From Cedecea neteri NBRC 105707 = ATCC 33855 (GTDB taxonomy: Bacteria; Pseudomonadota; Gammaproteobacteria; Enterobacterales; Enterobacteriaceae): DNA of 64,000 nt. Each line of letters opens with the position of its first letter. Positions within the stretch are counted from its first letter, which is position 1. The stretch is taken from contig NZ_BCTL01000037.1 of the NCBI RefSeq assembly GCF_001571265.1, positions 1 through 64,000 of the forward strand, in the 5' to 3' direction. A model generated the notes under the pieces. It was not told where the DNA came from and did no database searches. It saw nothing but the letters and a program-made list of their open reading frames with translations. Position numbers and translations under genes: made by a program. This document shows positions 49,213-57,481 of this stretch, one piece after another.

Positions 49213-49283
49213 CGTTTATAAACTGACATATCCCTGAGCTTTTAGGCCACCGCCTGAGAGATGACGGATATAGCATGGGGCCT

Positions 49284-51029
49284 ATGGCTGGACGAATCCC
49301 GCGTGTTTTTATCAATGACCTGATCGCTCGCACCGACATCGTCGACCTGATCGATGCTCGCGTGAAGCTGAAAAAGCAGGGCAAGAACTACCACGCATGC
49401 TGTCCATTCCATAACGAGAAAACCCCCTCTTTCACCGTGAACGGTGATAAACAGTTTTACCACTGCTTTGGCTGTGGCGCACACGGTAACGCCCTCGACT
49501 TCCTGATGAACTACGACAAGCTCGAGTTTGTCGAAAGCGTTGAAGAGCTGGCGACCATGCACAACCTTGAAGTGCCGTACGAAGCTGGCAACGGCCCAAG
49601 CCAGATCGAACGACACCAGCGCCAAAGCCTGTATCAACTGATGGACGGCCTGAACGCCTTCTATCAGCAGTCCCTGAAGCAGCCCGCTGCAGAGCCGGCG
49701 CGCCAGTACCTGGGCAAGCGCGGCCTGAGCGATGAGGTCATTAGCCATTTCGCTATCGGTTATGCGCCGCCAGGCTGGGATAATGCGCTTAAACGTTTTG
49801 GCGGCAACAGCGAAAACCGCCAGGCGCTGACGGATGCGGGCATGCTGGTCACCAACGACCAGGGCCGCAGTTATGACCGCTTCCGCGAGCGGGTGATGTT
49901 CCCGATTCGCGATAAACGCGGCCGGGTCATCGGGTTTGGTGGACGCGTGCTGGGCGATGCCCTGCCGAAATACCTGAACTCCCCGGAAACCGACATTTTT
50001 CACAAGGGCCGCCAGCTGTATGGCCTGTATGAAGCCCAGCAGAGCCAGCCGGAACCGGCACGCCTTCTGGTAGTCGAAGGGTATATGGATGTGGTGGCGC
50101 TGGCGCAATACGGCATTTCCTACGCCGTCGCTTCCCTCGGCACCTCCACAACCGCCGATCACATTCAGTTGCTGTTCCGGGTAACGGACAACGTCGTTTG
50201 CTGTTATGACGGCGATCGCGCAGGGCGAGACGCGGCATGGCGAGCGCTGGAAACTGCGCTACCTTATATGACGGACGGTCGTCAGCTGCGGTTTATGTTC
50301 CTGCCCGACGGCGAAGACCCGGATACGCTGGTGCGTAAAGAAGGAAAGGACGCGTTTGAAGCGCGGATGGAGCAGGCTCAGCCGCTCTCCACCTTCCTGT
50401 TTAACAGCCTGCTGCTGCAGGTTGATTTGAGTTCGCCAGACGGAAGAGCGCGGCTAAGCACGCTGGCTCTGCCGCTGATTAGCCAGGTACCCGGCGAAAC
50501 GCTGCGTATCTATCTGCGCCAGGAGCTGGGTAATAAACTCGGCATTCTGGACGACAGCCAGCTTGAAAAGCTGATGCCTAAACAGGCCGAAGGTGCTACA
50601 CCTCGCCCGGCACCTCAGCTAAAACGCACAACCATGCGTATACTGATAGGGTTATTGGTACAGAATCCGGAACTGGCTCCGCTGGTCCCGCCACTAAGCG
50701 GGCTGGATGCCGCAAAGCTGCCGGGTTTAACGCTGTTTAGCAGCCTGGTGGACGCCTGCCTGGCGCATCCAGGCCTGACTACCGGGCAGCTACTGGAACA
50801 ATATCGTGGCACAAATGAGGCCTCGACCCTTGAAAAACTCTCGGCGTGGGACGATATAGCAGATAAGGACATTGCTGAAAAAACGTTCACCGACTCGCTG
50901 GACCATCTTTTCGAGTCAGCGCTGGAGCTAAGGTTTGAAGAATTAATGGCACGTTCCAGAACGACCGGGCTTACCCCGGCGGAGCGTGAAGAAGTTCGCG
51001 TGATCACGCACTCGCGCGCCAAAAAATAG
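49284..51029 (+). CDS. dnaG: DnaG, DNA primase
   Basis: DnaG makes RNA primers at the replication fork. The 581-residue protein has the CHC2 zinc motif (CCPFHNEKTPSF...CFGCGAHGN, about 39-65), a TOPRIM core with VVEGYMDVV and CYDGDRAGRDAAW, and a C-terminal helicase-binding domain. The ATG at 49284 gives MAGRIPRVFIND; an ATG three codons upstream exists. The last residues (TTGLTPAEREEVRVITHSRAKK) differ from the E. coli tail, which is normal for this variable end. Confidence 0.98.
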   Translation: MAGRIPRVFINDLIARTDIVDLIDARVKLKKQGKNYHACCPFHNEKTPSFTVNGDKQFYHCFGCGAHGNALDFLMNYDKLEFVESVEELATMHNLEVPYEAGNGPSQIERHQRQSLYQLMDGLNAFYQQSLKQPAAEPARQYLGKRGLSDEVISHFAIGYAPPGWDNALKRFGGNSENRQALTDAGMLVTNDQGRSYDRFRERVMFPIRDKRGRVIGFGGRVLGDALPKYLNSPETDIFHKGRQLYGLYEAQQSQPEPARLLVVEGYMDVVALAQYGISYAVASLGTSTTADHIQLLFRVTDNVVCCYDGDRAGRDAAWRALETALPYMTDGRQLRFMFLPDGEDPDTLVRKEGKDAFEARMEQAQPLSTFLFNSLLLQVDLSSPDGRARLSTLALPLISQVPGETLRIYLRQELGNKLGILDDSQLEKLMPKQAEGATPRPAPQLKRTTMRILIGLLVQNPELAPLVPPLSGLDAAKLPGLTLFSSLVDACLAHPGLTTGQLLEQYRGTNEASTLEKLSAWDDIADKDIAEKTFTDSLDHLFESALELRFEELMARSRTTGLTPAEREEVRVITHSRAKK

Positions 51030-51179
51030 ATTCGCGGCTTAACTGCCGAACATTGATCGGGTCACCCCCGAACGCCGCACGGACGGGCTGCGGCATAAAA
51101 ATAAATCAGCCCTCGTACGTTATTGTTGGCGGCAACGCCTACCGACACAACCCTAATACTGAAGTGTGGATACCGTCTT

Positions 51180-53024
51180 ATGGAGCAAAACCCGCAGTCA
51201 CAGCTCAAGCTTCTTGTCCAACGTGGTAAGGAGCAAGGCTATCTGACCTATGCCGAGGTCAATGACCATCTGCCGGAAGATATCGTCGACTCCGATCAGA
51301 TCGAAGACATCATCCAAATGATCAACGACATGGGCATTCAGGTGATGGAAGAAGCCCCTGATGCCGATGATCTTTTGCTTGCTGAAAACTCTAACAGCAC
51401 CGATGAAGACGCGGAAGAAGCGGCTGCCCAGGTGTTGTCCAGCGTGGAGTCCGAAATTGGGCGTACCACCGACCCCGTGCGTATGTACATGCGTGAAATG
51501 GGGACCGTTGAACTGTTAACCCGTGAGGGTGAGATCGATATCGCGAAGCGTATCGAAGACGGTATCAACCAGGTACAGTGCTCGGTTGCCGAGTACCCGG
51601 AAGCGATCACCTATCTGCTGGAGCAGTACGATCGCGTCGAAGCTGAAGAAGCACGCCTGTCCGACCTTATCACTGGCTTTGTTGACCCGAACGCGGAAGA
51701 AGATCTTGCGCCAACCGCAACCCACGTCGGCTCCGAACTCTCTCAGGAAGAGATGGACGATGATGAGGACGAAGACGAAGAGTCTGACGACGACAGCTCC
51801 GACGATGACAACAGCATCGACCCGGAACTGGCGCGCGAAAAATTTGGTGAGTTGCGTAAGCAGTATGAACTGACTCGCGACACCATCAAGGCGAAGGGCC
51901 GCAGCCACGCTGACGCCGCCGCAGAGATCCTGCAGCTGTCTGAAGTGTTCAAACAGTTCCGCCTGGTGCCGAAGCAGTTCGACTACCTGGTCAACAGCAT
52001 GCGCGTCATGATGGACCGCGTTCGTACCCAAGAACGTATCATTATGAAGCTGTGCGTTGAGCAGTGCAAAATGCCGAAGAAAAACTTCATCACGCTGTTT
52101 ACCGGCAACGAAACCAGCGAAACCTGGTTCAACGCGGCCATTGCGATGAACAAGCCGTGGTCTGAGAAGCTGCACGAAGTCTCCGAAGACGTTCACCGCA
52201 GCCTGCAGAAACTGCAGCAGATCGAAGAAGAAACCGGCCTGACCATCGAGCAGGTAAAAGACATCAACCGTCGCATGTCCATTGGTGAAGCGAAAGCGCG
52301 CCGTGCGAAGAAAGAGATGGTTGAAGCGAACTTACGTCTGGTTATTTCTATCGCCAAGAAATACACCAACCGTGGTCTGCAGTTCCTCGACCTGATTCAG
52401 GAAGGTAACATCGGCCTGATGAAAGCCGTTGATAAGTTTGAATACCGCCGCGGCTATAAGTTCTCGACTTATGCAACCTGGTGGATCCGTCAGGCTATCA
52501 CCCGCTCCATCGCCGACCAGGCGCGTACCATCCGTATTCCGGTGCATATGATTGAGACCATCAACAAACTCAACCGTATTTCGCGCCAGATGCTGCAGGA
52601 GATGGGCCGTGAGCCAACGCCGGAAGAGTTAGCCGAGCGTATGCTGATGCCGGAAGACAAAATCCGTAAAGTGCTGAAAATTGCCAAAGAGCCTATCTCC
52701 ATGGAAACGCCAATCGGCGACGATGAAGATTCGCATCTGGGTGACTTCATTGAGGATACCACCCTCGAGCTGCCGCTGGATTCTGCCACCTCCGAAAGCC
52801 TGCGTTCTGCAACGCACGACGTTCTGGCTGGCCTGACAGCGCGTGAAGCGAAAGTCCTGCGTATGCGCTTCGGTATCGACATGAATACCGACCACACGCT
52901 GGAAGAAGTGGGTAAACAGTTCGACGTTACCCGCGAACGTATCCGTCAGATCGAAGCGAAGGCGCTGCGTAAACTGCGCCACCCAAGCCGTTCTGAAGTC
53001 CTGCGTAGCTTCCTGGACGATTAA
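51180..53024 (+). CDS. rpoD: RpoD, RNA polymerase sigma-70
   Basis: RpoD is the primary sigma factor. The 614-residue protein has region 1.1 (about 1-95), an acidic stretch of D/E near 190-215, region 2 with [13 protein letters not shown], the RPOD signature [19 protein letters not shown], region 3 and the region 4.2 helix-turn-helix near [19 protein letters not shown]. The ATG at 51180 gives [10 protein letters not shown]. It is the third gene of the operon, with a strong terminator after it. Confidence 0.99.
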   Translation: MEQNPQSQLKLLVQRGKEQGYLTYAEVNDHLPEDIVDSDQIEDIIQMINDMGIQVMEEAPDADDLLLAENSNSTDEDAEEAAAQVLSSVESEIGRTTDPVRMYMREMGTVELLTREGEIDIAKRIEDGINQVQCSVAEYPEAITYLLEQYDRVEAEEARLSDLITGFVDPNAEEDLAPTATHVGSELSQEEMDDDEDEDEESDDDSSDDDNSIDPELAREKFGELRKQYELTRDTIKAKGRSHADAAAEILQLSEVFKQFRLVPKQFDYLVNSMRVMMDRVRTQERIIMKLCVEQCKMPKKNFITLFTGNETSETWFNAAIAMNKPWSEKLHEVSEDVHRSLQKLQQIEEETGLTIEQVKDINRRMSIGEAKARRAKKEMVEANLRLVISIAKKYTNRGLQFLDLIQEGNIGLMKAVDKFEYRRGYKFSTYATWWIRQAITRSIADQARTIRIPVHMIETINKLNRISRQMLQEMGREPTPEELAERMLMPEDKIRKVLKIAKEPISMETPIGDDEDSHLGDFIEDTTLELPLDSATSESLRSATHDVLAGLTAREAKVLRMRFGIDMNTDHTLEEVGKQFDVTRERIRQIEAKALRKLRHPSRSEVLRSFLDD

Positions 53025-53040
53025 TCGTTCAGAAAACTGA

Positions 53041-53067
53041 AAAGCTCCCGCCTGGGAGCTTTTTTTT
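53041..53067 (+). terminator. rpoD operon terminator
   Basis: AAAGCTCCC and GGGAGCTTT form a 9-bp stem around GCCT with a long T-run. Confidence 0.93.
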
Positions 53068-53135
53068 GCCCTGAATTTGCTGTTTCTCCTCGATTCCACT
53101 CATTTCCCTCTCCCTCTGGGGGCCTCTTTCAATTC

Positions 53136-53169
53136 CCCCTCTCCTTCTGGGAGAGGGCCGGGGTGAGGG
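53136..53169. repeat. REP-like palindromic repeat
   Basis: CCCTCTCC-TTCT-GGGAGAGGG followed by CCGGGGTGAGGG is the dispersed palindrome common in enterobacterial intergenic DNA. A degenerate partial copy, CCCTCTCCCTCTGGGGG, lies 30 bp earlier. It sits between the convergent rpoD and mug genes. Confidence 0.7.
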
Positions 53170-53187
53170 AAAACGGCAACACCTTAC

Positions 53188-53694
53188 CTACCGCCCACGC
53201 GCCGCCAGCGACTCATTCAGCTCCTTATAAGCTTCCACCAGATTATCCACCGTTATGCGGCTCAAGCCGCTCGGATTAGGCAAAATCCACACCTCGGTAT
53301 CACCGAGGGTAACCTCCTGCCTGCCCCATTTCGCACCACGCTGCCTGAAAGCCTGCTCAAACGCCTGCTTGCCCAGAATAGCCAGCGCTCCCGGCTGGTA
53401 CTCTTGCATCTTAGTAATCAGCTCTCGGCCACCGGCACGCAGCTCCTGCAGCGCCACTTCACTTGCCTGAACCGTTGGCCGCTCAACCAATTTCGTCACG
53501 CCGCAGCCGTAGGAAAGCAACAGCTGCGCCTCCTCAGGCTTAAGCTGTCGGTCGGTAAAACCCGCCAGGTGAAGAACCTTCCAGAAGCGATTAGCAGGAT
53601 GAGCAAAAGGCAGCCCAAGATGAGCGGATGATTTACCCGGATTAATGCCGCAGAACACGACCCGAAGGTTCGGCTGAAGGATATCGCTGACCAT
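53188..53694 (-). CDS. mug: Mug, G/U mismatch-specific DNA glycosylase
   Basis: Mug removes uracil and ethenocytosine from mispairs in DNA. The 168-residue protein has the FCGINPG motif near residue 16, with the active-site asparagine, and LPNPSGLSR near 140. The ATG at 53692-53694 has GGGA at good distance; an ATG four codons earlier lacks a signal. The rpoD-mug-ileX order is as in E. coli. Confidence 0.96.
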   Translation of the reverse strand: MVSDILQPNLRVVFCGINPGKSSAHLGLPFAHPANRFWKVLHLAGFTDRQLKPEEAQLLLSYGCGVTKLVERPTVQASEVALQELRAGGRELITKMQEYQPGALAILGKQAFEQAFRQRGAKWGRQEVTLGDTEVWILPNPSGLSRITVDNLVEAYKELNESLAARGR

Positions 53695-53820
53695 TACATT
53701 TCCCATCTGAATGAATCGAGTGGAAAGTATAAGGGATTGATTCGCAATTGTTTATAAAATAAGCACATGCCATTTAAGCGCTGGATTGCCATCGACAGTT
53801 ACATTATAATTCAGCGCCAT

Positions 53821-53896
53821 GGCCCCTTAGCTCAGTGGTTAGAGCAGGCGACTCATAATCGCTTGGTCGCTGGTTCAAGTCCAGCAGGGGCCACCA
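53821..53896 (+). tRNA. ileX: tRNA-Ile2 (CAU anticodon, lysidine-modified)
   Basis: The 76-base gene includes encoded CCA and matches E. coli ileX. The anticodon CAU (53854-53856) would be changed to LAU by TilS to read AUA. The TATAAT at 53805-53810 lies just upstream. A terminator with stem AAGCCACTTT/AAAGTGGCTT follows. The accessory DNA starts directly after it, so this tRNA marks the island boundary. Confidence 0.95.
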
Positions 53897-53922
53897 AATT
53901 TTAGCTTTAAAATCATATGATT

Positions 53923-53950
53923 AAGCCACTTTCTAGCAAAGTGGCTTTTT
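53923..53950 (+). terminator. ileX terminator
   Basis: AAGCCACTTT and AAAGTGGCTT form a 10-bp stem with loop CTAGC and a T-run. Confidence 0.88.
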
Positions 53951-54010
53951 CATTTCTGCGGTTAGTGTCCCCTTTTCATCTCCCCAAGATCCCCTGTAAG
54001 CACACCCGTT

Positions 54011-54576
54011 TCAGTTCCACACACTTTTTGAGAGTTCCGGTTTTTCAGCCATCAGTCGGTACTCTTCCGGCGTCATGTTATTCAGGGATTCATGAGGCCG
54101 TTCGCTGTTATATTCAACCAGCCAACACCCGGTGATTTCCCGTGCTTCATTCAGTGTCCTGAACAGGTAAAAATCCAGGATTTCTGTCCGGTACGTCCGG
54201 TTGAACCGCTCGATAAAGGCATTCTGTGTTGGCTTACTCGGCTTGATAAATTCCAGGTCCACACCATGGGTTTCCGCAGGCAGTAAATTCGGTCAACACG
54301 CTCATGATTCCAGGCGTTATTCTGCCTGCGCAGCAGCTGGAACAGCTTCTTAAAATCGTATCGCGGATAGCGTTCTGCCAGTTCAGTCAACGACAGGATC
54401 ACCGGTTCGTCACGCCGGGTATCGGGCTGATAAAAATATACCGTCCTTCTCAGCGATAATGTCCTGCAGGCCTGACGGATGCTCATGGCAAATTGCGCCG
54501 TCAGATAGCTGACGAGTTCACGCTTTATCGCTGGTTTTAAAGCTTTTTTTCGATAACGTCTTTCAGGGCCCGGCAT
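54011..54576 (-). pseudogene. IS3-family transposase OrfB, internally deleted and frameshifted
   Basis: The upstream part (54576 to about 54280) encodes RRYRKKALKPAIKRELVSYL through NNAWNHERVDRIYCLRK and is the N-terminal HTH region. The downstream part (54262-54011, another frame) encodes LEFIKPSKPTQNAFIERFNR and the tail, which includes only the final glutamate of the DDE triad. The centre, including the first two acidic residues, is gone. It cannot encode an active transposase. Confidence 0.9.
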
Positions 54577-54803
54577 TCAAGACTGAGATCGGCAAACATC
54601 TGTTTGAGACGACGATTTTCATCCTCAAGATCTTTCATCTTTTTGATATCAGAGGCTTCCATACCGCCGTACTTTGCTTTCCAGTTGTAATACGAGGCCT
54701 CCGATATTCCCGCTTCGCAGCAGACATCTTTGACGGTGCGTCCAGTTTCAACAGACTTCAGAACGGTGATGATCTGGTGCTCGGTGAATCGGGCTTTGCG
54801 CAT
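54537..54803 (-). CDS. IS3-family transposase OrfA
   Basis: The 88-residue protein starts MRKARFTEHQII and has an HTH (VKDVCCEAGISEASYYNWK, outline) and a C-terminal leucine-zipper-like helix (DLEDENRRLKQMFADLSLE). The ATG at 54801-54803 has GAGGAG upstream; a 7-codon extension exists. OrfA alone is a DNA-binding regulator of transposition. At its end A AAA AAG would normally direct -1 frameshifting into OrfB. Confidence 0.9.
   Translation of the reverse strand: MRKARFTEHQIITVLKSVETGRTVKDVCCEAGISEASYYNWKAKYGGMEASDIKKMKDLEDENRRLKQMFADLSLECRALKDVIEKKL
54543..54549 (-). other. Programmed -1 frameshift heptamer of the IS
   Basis: A AAA AAG precedes CTTTAA at the end of orfA. A -1 slip reads into the RKKALKP frame of orfB. 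This is the standard IS3-family arrangement and is a useful comparison for the similar tract in the colicin gene. Confidence 0.8.
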
Positions 54804-54882
54804 GACGATCTCCTCAGGGGGCATAAACAGTATGTAGGAAGATCTCTAAAAGTGAATGGTGCGTTTTGCAGGGGTGCTTACA

Positions 54883-55257
54883 AAACCACGGGTATTTTTG
54901 CTGACACGTAAAAAGTGGGGGAATAAAGAAAACACTTTCAATGCAAATGGTTTGCATTTGCATTTAAGTGCATTCATCGTTATACATTAGCTGTCGGTTG
55001 TGTTTGAGTCGGCCATGAGGGGAGTTGGTGATTTTCAGGTCATAAATAAAGATCTGTTATCCTGTGTAATTAAGGGGATAAGTAAGCAATGACAGCCAGA
55101 ATCTAACGACCAGAAACATCATTGGGAACAGCGTCAATTGTGCATTTCACTGCTGAATTGCCTGATTGAGCACTGGAATATTAAAAAATGAGCGGCTTTA
55201 TGTCTTTTGGTATTTTTCCCCGAAAGGTTTAAGGAATAAATCACCGTTAAAGGTAAA
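54883..55257. other. A+T-rich gene-free region upstream of the immunity gene
   Basis: No gene is seen in these 375 bp. A perfect 8-bp inverted repeat, AATGCAAA-TGG-TTTGCATT, lies at 54940-54958, followed by another TTGCATTT. The region probably holds the promoter of the immunity gene. Base composition differs sharply from the G+C-rich backbone, consistent with imported DNA. Confidence 0.6.
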
Positions 55258-55788
55258 ATGGAAAACCATATGAAAATTAATAACAATAACGCGATAGCAA
55301 ACAAAATACTTTACTGGTTCCTTTTTTTAGGGCTCCTGCCATTAGGTTTTATTTTTATTATATATTCACAGAATCCTGACTCACCTCTGCTTTATCATTT
55401 CGCAGAAATGGCTGGTAGTTTTCCGGCATTCATATCGTCAAGTAATCCAGTAATGTCTAAAGTTATGGATTTATACTGCAAAACATCACCCTTACTGGCA
55501 GCCTTGCTTTTTACCACATTAATAAAATACAAAAGAGATATAAAGGTGTCGAACAAAAGAAACACTATAAAATCGGCTCTCGGTTCAATGCTACTCAGCG
55601 TAGTTATTTTATATGTTATTCTGTTTGATAATTTTGAATTAACAACAATGGGCCGACCTATAAGGAACATGGCAAGTAGTGACTTTTCGTTGTTAATCAT
55701 TTATGTTTGCCTGTATTTCTTGATTTTTATGTTGACCTATGCATTGTTACTGGCACCATTGATTATCAGAAAGGCAATGACAAAATAA
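55258..55788 (+). CDS. Immunity protein to a colicin A/B/N-type pore-forming bacteriocin
   Basis: The 176-residue inner-membrane protein has four hydrophobic segments (about 17-38, 72-90, 106-124 and 145-170). Motifs VMDLYCKTSP and FELTTMGRPIRNMAS strongly recall the immunity proteins of colicins A and B. These block the matching pore-former inside the inner membrane. It is convergent with the pore-domain gene ending at 55944, exactly as in pore-forming colicin operons. ATGs at 55258 and 55270 are both possible. Confidence 0.85.
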   Translation: MENHMKINNNNAIANKILYWFLFLGLLPLGFIFIIYSQNPDSPLLYHFAEMAGSFPAFISSSNPVMSKVMDLYCKTSPLLAALLFTTLIKYKRDIKVSNKRNTIKSALGSMLLSVVILYVILFDNFELTTMGRPIRNMASSDFSLLIIYVCLYFLIFMLTYALLLAPLIIRKAMTK

Positions 55789-55943
55789 GACTACAGACAT
55801 TGCTCTTTGTGTCTGGTCAAACAAAAATCACCGCGTGGCAATGACTATAGATATTGATTCCCTATCTAGTCAAGTATGAAATGAAAGCTAACGGGTGGAA
55901 TTAAATACCCGCCAGATATGCTGGCAAACATTTATTAAAAAAT

Positions 55944-56803
55944 TCAGCTGAATAATTTTTTGATTAGGTCATTCAACCTTCCCGCAGTTTCATCGTCAAT
56001 CATTGCACCAACTGTAGCGGCTAAAACGATACCCATCAGCCCAACAACAGTAGCTGACACACCTGCAGACAGCAGGGGACCTGCCATAACTAAAGAGAAC
56101 AGGGCAAGAGCAATACCTGACGCCATTCCTCCCAACACCCAGGACTCGACTTCAAGCATCAGCGGTTCCCAGTTTCCCGTTTCATACCCCTTAATGCTTT
56201 TCTCTCTCACCTTCTCAGCTTTCATTGCTATATCAGCCCCCTTAAATGCTTTGCTGATATTACCGAGTTTATTTGCCATATCGTTGGCATTCATGGCCTT
56301 CCATACATTGATTAATGCGTCCCTGTCTCCATTATTAATTTTTAAATTTGGATTATTCATCACTGCATTAAGTGATGTCATTGCCTGTTCAAAACTCAGG
56401 GTTCTTTTCCCATGGAAGTTCCTGATGTCCTCTGAGATTTTTGTTGATATATTTTTATATTCTGAGCCAAAGTGCTCACTGACTTTACTACCCATATCGA
56501 TAATAATTTCACTGGCTTTGGACAGAACCTCAAGTTCTTTTTTTTGCGTTCCTCGTTCCTTTTCTGAATTGCCACCGTAATTATACCGTTGTTCATTTTT
56601 GAAAACTGTGCGAATCGTTGTACGTATATTCCTCTCGCTGCTTTCATATCATTGTTACGTAGTGCTTTTCTCAGTTCCTTGTAATCCTTGCCGTCCTTAA
56701 TATATGGGCAATTTTTTTGACCACATCTGAGACAGATATCTGAATTAATCGCTTCTTTCACCGTACCGTATACTAAGTTATCAGTGCTGGGCCAGATAAC
56801 CAT
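55944..56803 (-). pseudogene. Colicin A/N-type pore-forming protein, split by a frameshift at A8
   Basis: The C-terminal frame (56495-55944, 183 codons) is a colicin pore-forming domain: NFHGKRTLSFEQAMTSLN, MNANDMANKLGNISKAFK and EKVREKSIKGYETGNWEPL match colicin N, and a long hydrophobic hairpin (VLGGMASGIALALFSL to VGLMGIVLAATVGAMI) follows. The N-terminal frame (56803 to about 56537) encodes MVIWPSTDNLVYGTVKEAIN, CLRCGQKNC and a charged linker QKRNEERKKK. The two join only if one base is re-read at an A8 tract (56538-56545), giving about 286 residues. Usual glycine-rich translocation and receptor domains are missing; an in-frame TAG lies 15 codons before the ATG. It is either a remnant or is expressed by slippage. 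Confidence 0.8.
56537..56543 (-). other. In-phase slippery heptamer A_AAA_AAG in the colicin gene
   Basis: The N-terminal frame reads CGC AAA AAA AAG AAC. A -1 slip on A AAA AAG moves into GAA CTT GAG, the frame of the pore domain. An SD-like AGGAACGAGG (56560-56551) ends five bases before the A8 tract, as with the SD stimulator of dnaX. It could also be a simple indel in a homopolymer. Confidence 0.6.
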
Positions 56804-56957
56804 GGTATCGCCACTGCCGGTATGTAGGGAGAGTGATACTGGAGATTTCTAATGTGTGATGAATTAACCGAAAAACATGTTTAATTTATTAAAGCGATAG
56901 TTTCCGCTTTAAACATTCATGATATGAATGCCAAAGTATTTCATCGTATTTAAAAAA
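56804..56957. other. A+T-rich spacer upstream of the colicin gene
   Basis: It contains CATTCAT-GAT-ATGAATG (56914-56930), a perfect 7-bp inverted repeat, and AAAGCG-ATAGTTTC-CGCTTT (56891-56910). No LexA-type CTGTN8ACAG palindrome, expected for colicin genes, was found. The colicin promoter is not identified. Confidence 0.5.
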
Positions 56958-56996
56958 CAAAAAAGCCGACGATTGCGCGTCAGCTTTTTATTTTTC
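56958..56996. terminator. Terminator after the DUF1889 gene
   Basis: AAAAAAGCCGACG and CGCGTCAGCTTTTT pair imperfectly around ATTG, with A and T runs on both sides. It can terminate the DUF1889 gene on the minus strand. Confidence 0.75.
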
Positions 56997-57014
56997 GGGA
57001 TTGAAGGCGTTAAA

Positions 57015-57314
57015 TCACACCAGCGCCCGGAGTTCTTCCTTCATATAGGAAGAGAAATATTCAGGGTTTTTAATGATTACGCGACCACCGGACTCAATTC
57101 TATTCGCCCAGTCGGCTACTTTTTTGGTGAAATCGGCGTTCCATCCCTCCTGAGCGCCTCGTGCCGTAACGTCAGCGGCAGTAGCCGGGACGCCCAGTTG
57201 CTTGAGATACCTAAACATTCCCTTCGCGGTGCTTTCATCCATAGGGTGCGGCACGGAGGCCGAGGTGTTCATACCGCCAATGAAGTCTAATGCTTTATCA
57301 ATCGCTGTTGTCAT
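57015..57314 (-). CDS. DUF1889 (YoaC-like) protein
   Basis: The 99-residue soluble protein starts MTTAIDKALDFIGGMN and ends PEYFSSYMKEELRALV, resembling the DUF1889 protein YoaC of E. coli as I remember it. The middle contains DESTAKGMFRYLKQLGVPATAADVT. Its function is unknown. It has no signal peptide or membrane segment. It stands alone between the colicin gene and the chemoreceptor gene, with a terminator after it. Confidence 0.7.
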   Translation of the reverse strand: MTTAIDKALDFIGGMNTSASVPHPMDESTAKGMFRYLKQLGVPATAADVTARGAQEGWNADFTKKVADWANRIESGGRVIIKNPEYFSSYMKEELRALV

Positions 57315-57481
57315 AATTTATCCTTAAAATCAACCGCTTAATAAATAAGACTGTGACACGCGAGATCAAATGTACCATTAATCAAACTTCATTTTTTCAG
57401 GGTCAGTCACGTTTAAGGCCTCTGATGCCTTATCAGTATCTGAATGCGGCTGCTCTGCACCCGGCAGGCAGCCGCTGAAGA

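Larger units (their letters stand above)
53995..54882 (-). mobile_element. Internally deleted IS3-family element
   Basis: The element spans 888 bp. Its ends, TGTAAGCAC... on the left and the inverted ...GTGCTTACA on the right, are imperfect inverted repeats about 40 bp long with the TG/CA tips of IS3 elements. It contains an intact orfA, a slippery A7G at the orfA end and an orfB with about 130 codons missing, including most of the DDE core. No target-site duplication of 3-5 bp is seen (CCCC versus AAAC), so the insertion is old or the flanks have rearranged. OrfA resembles the IS407/IS2-like groups. Confidence 0.9.

Noticed and set aside
49242..50162. 306-codon frame opposite dnaG
   Set aside because: Antisense shadow covering the conserved primase zinc and TOPRIM regions.
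56804..56957. LexA (SOS) box expected before a colicin gene
   Set aside because: No CTGTN8ACAG-type palindrome was found; the inverted repeats present do not match LexA.
56928..57290. 120-codon plus-strand frame opposite the DUF1889 gene
   Set aside because: It is antisense to a family-matching gene and lacks recognisable features.
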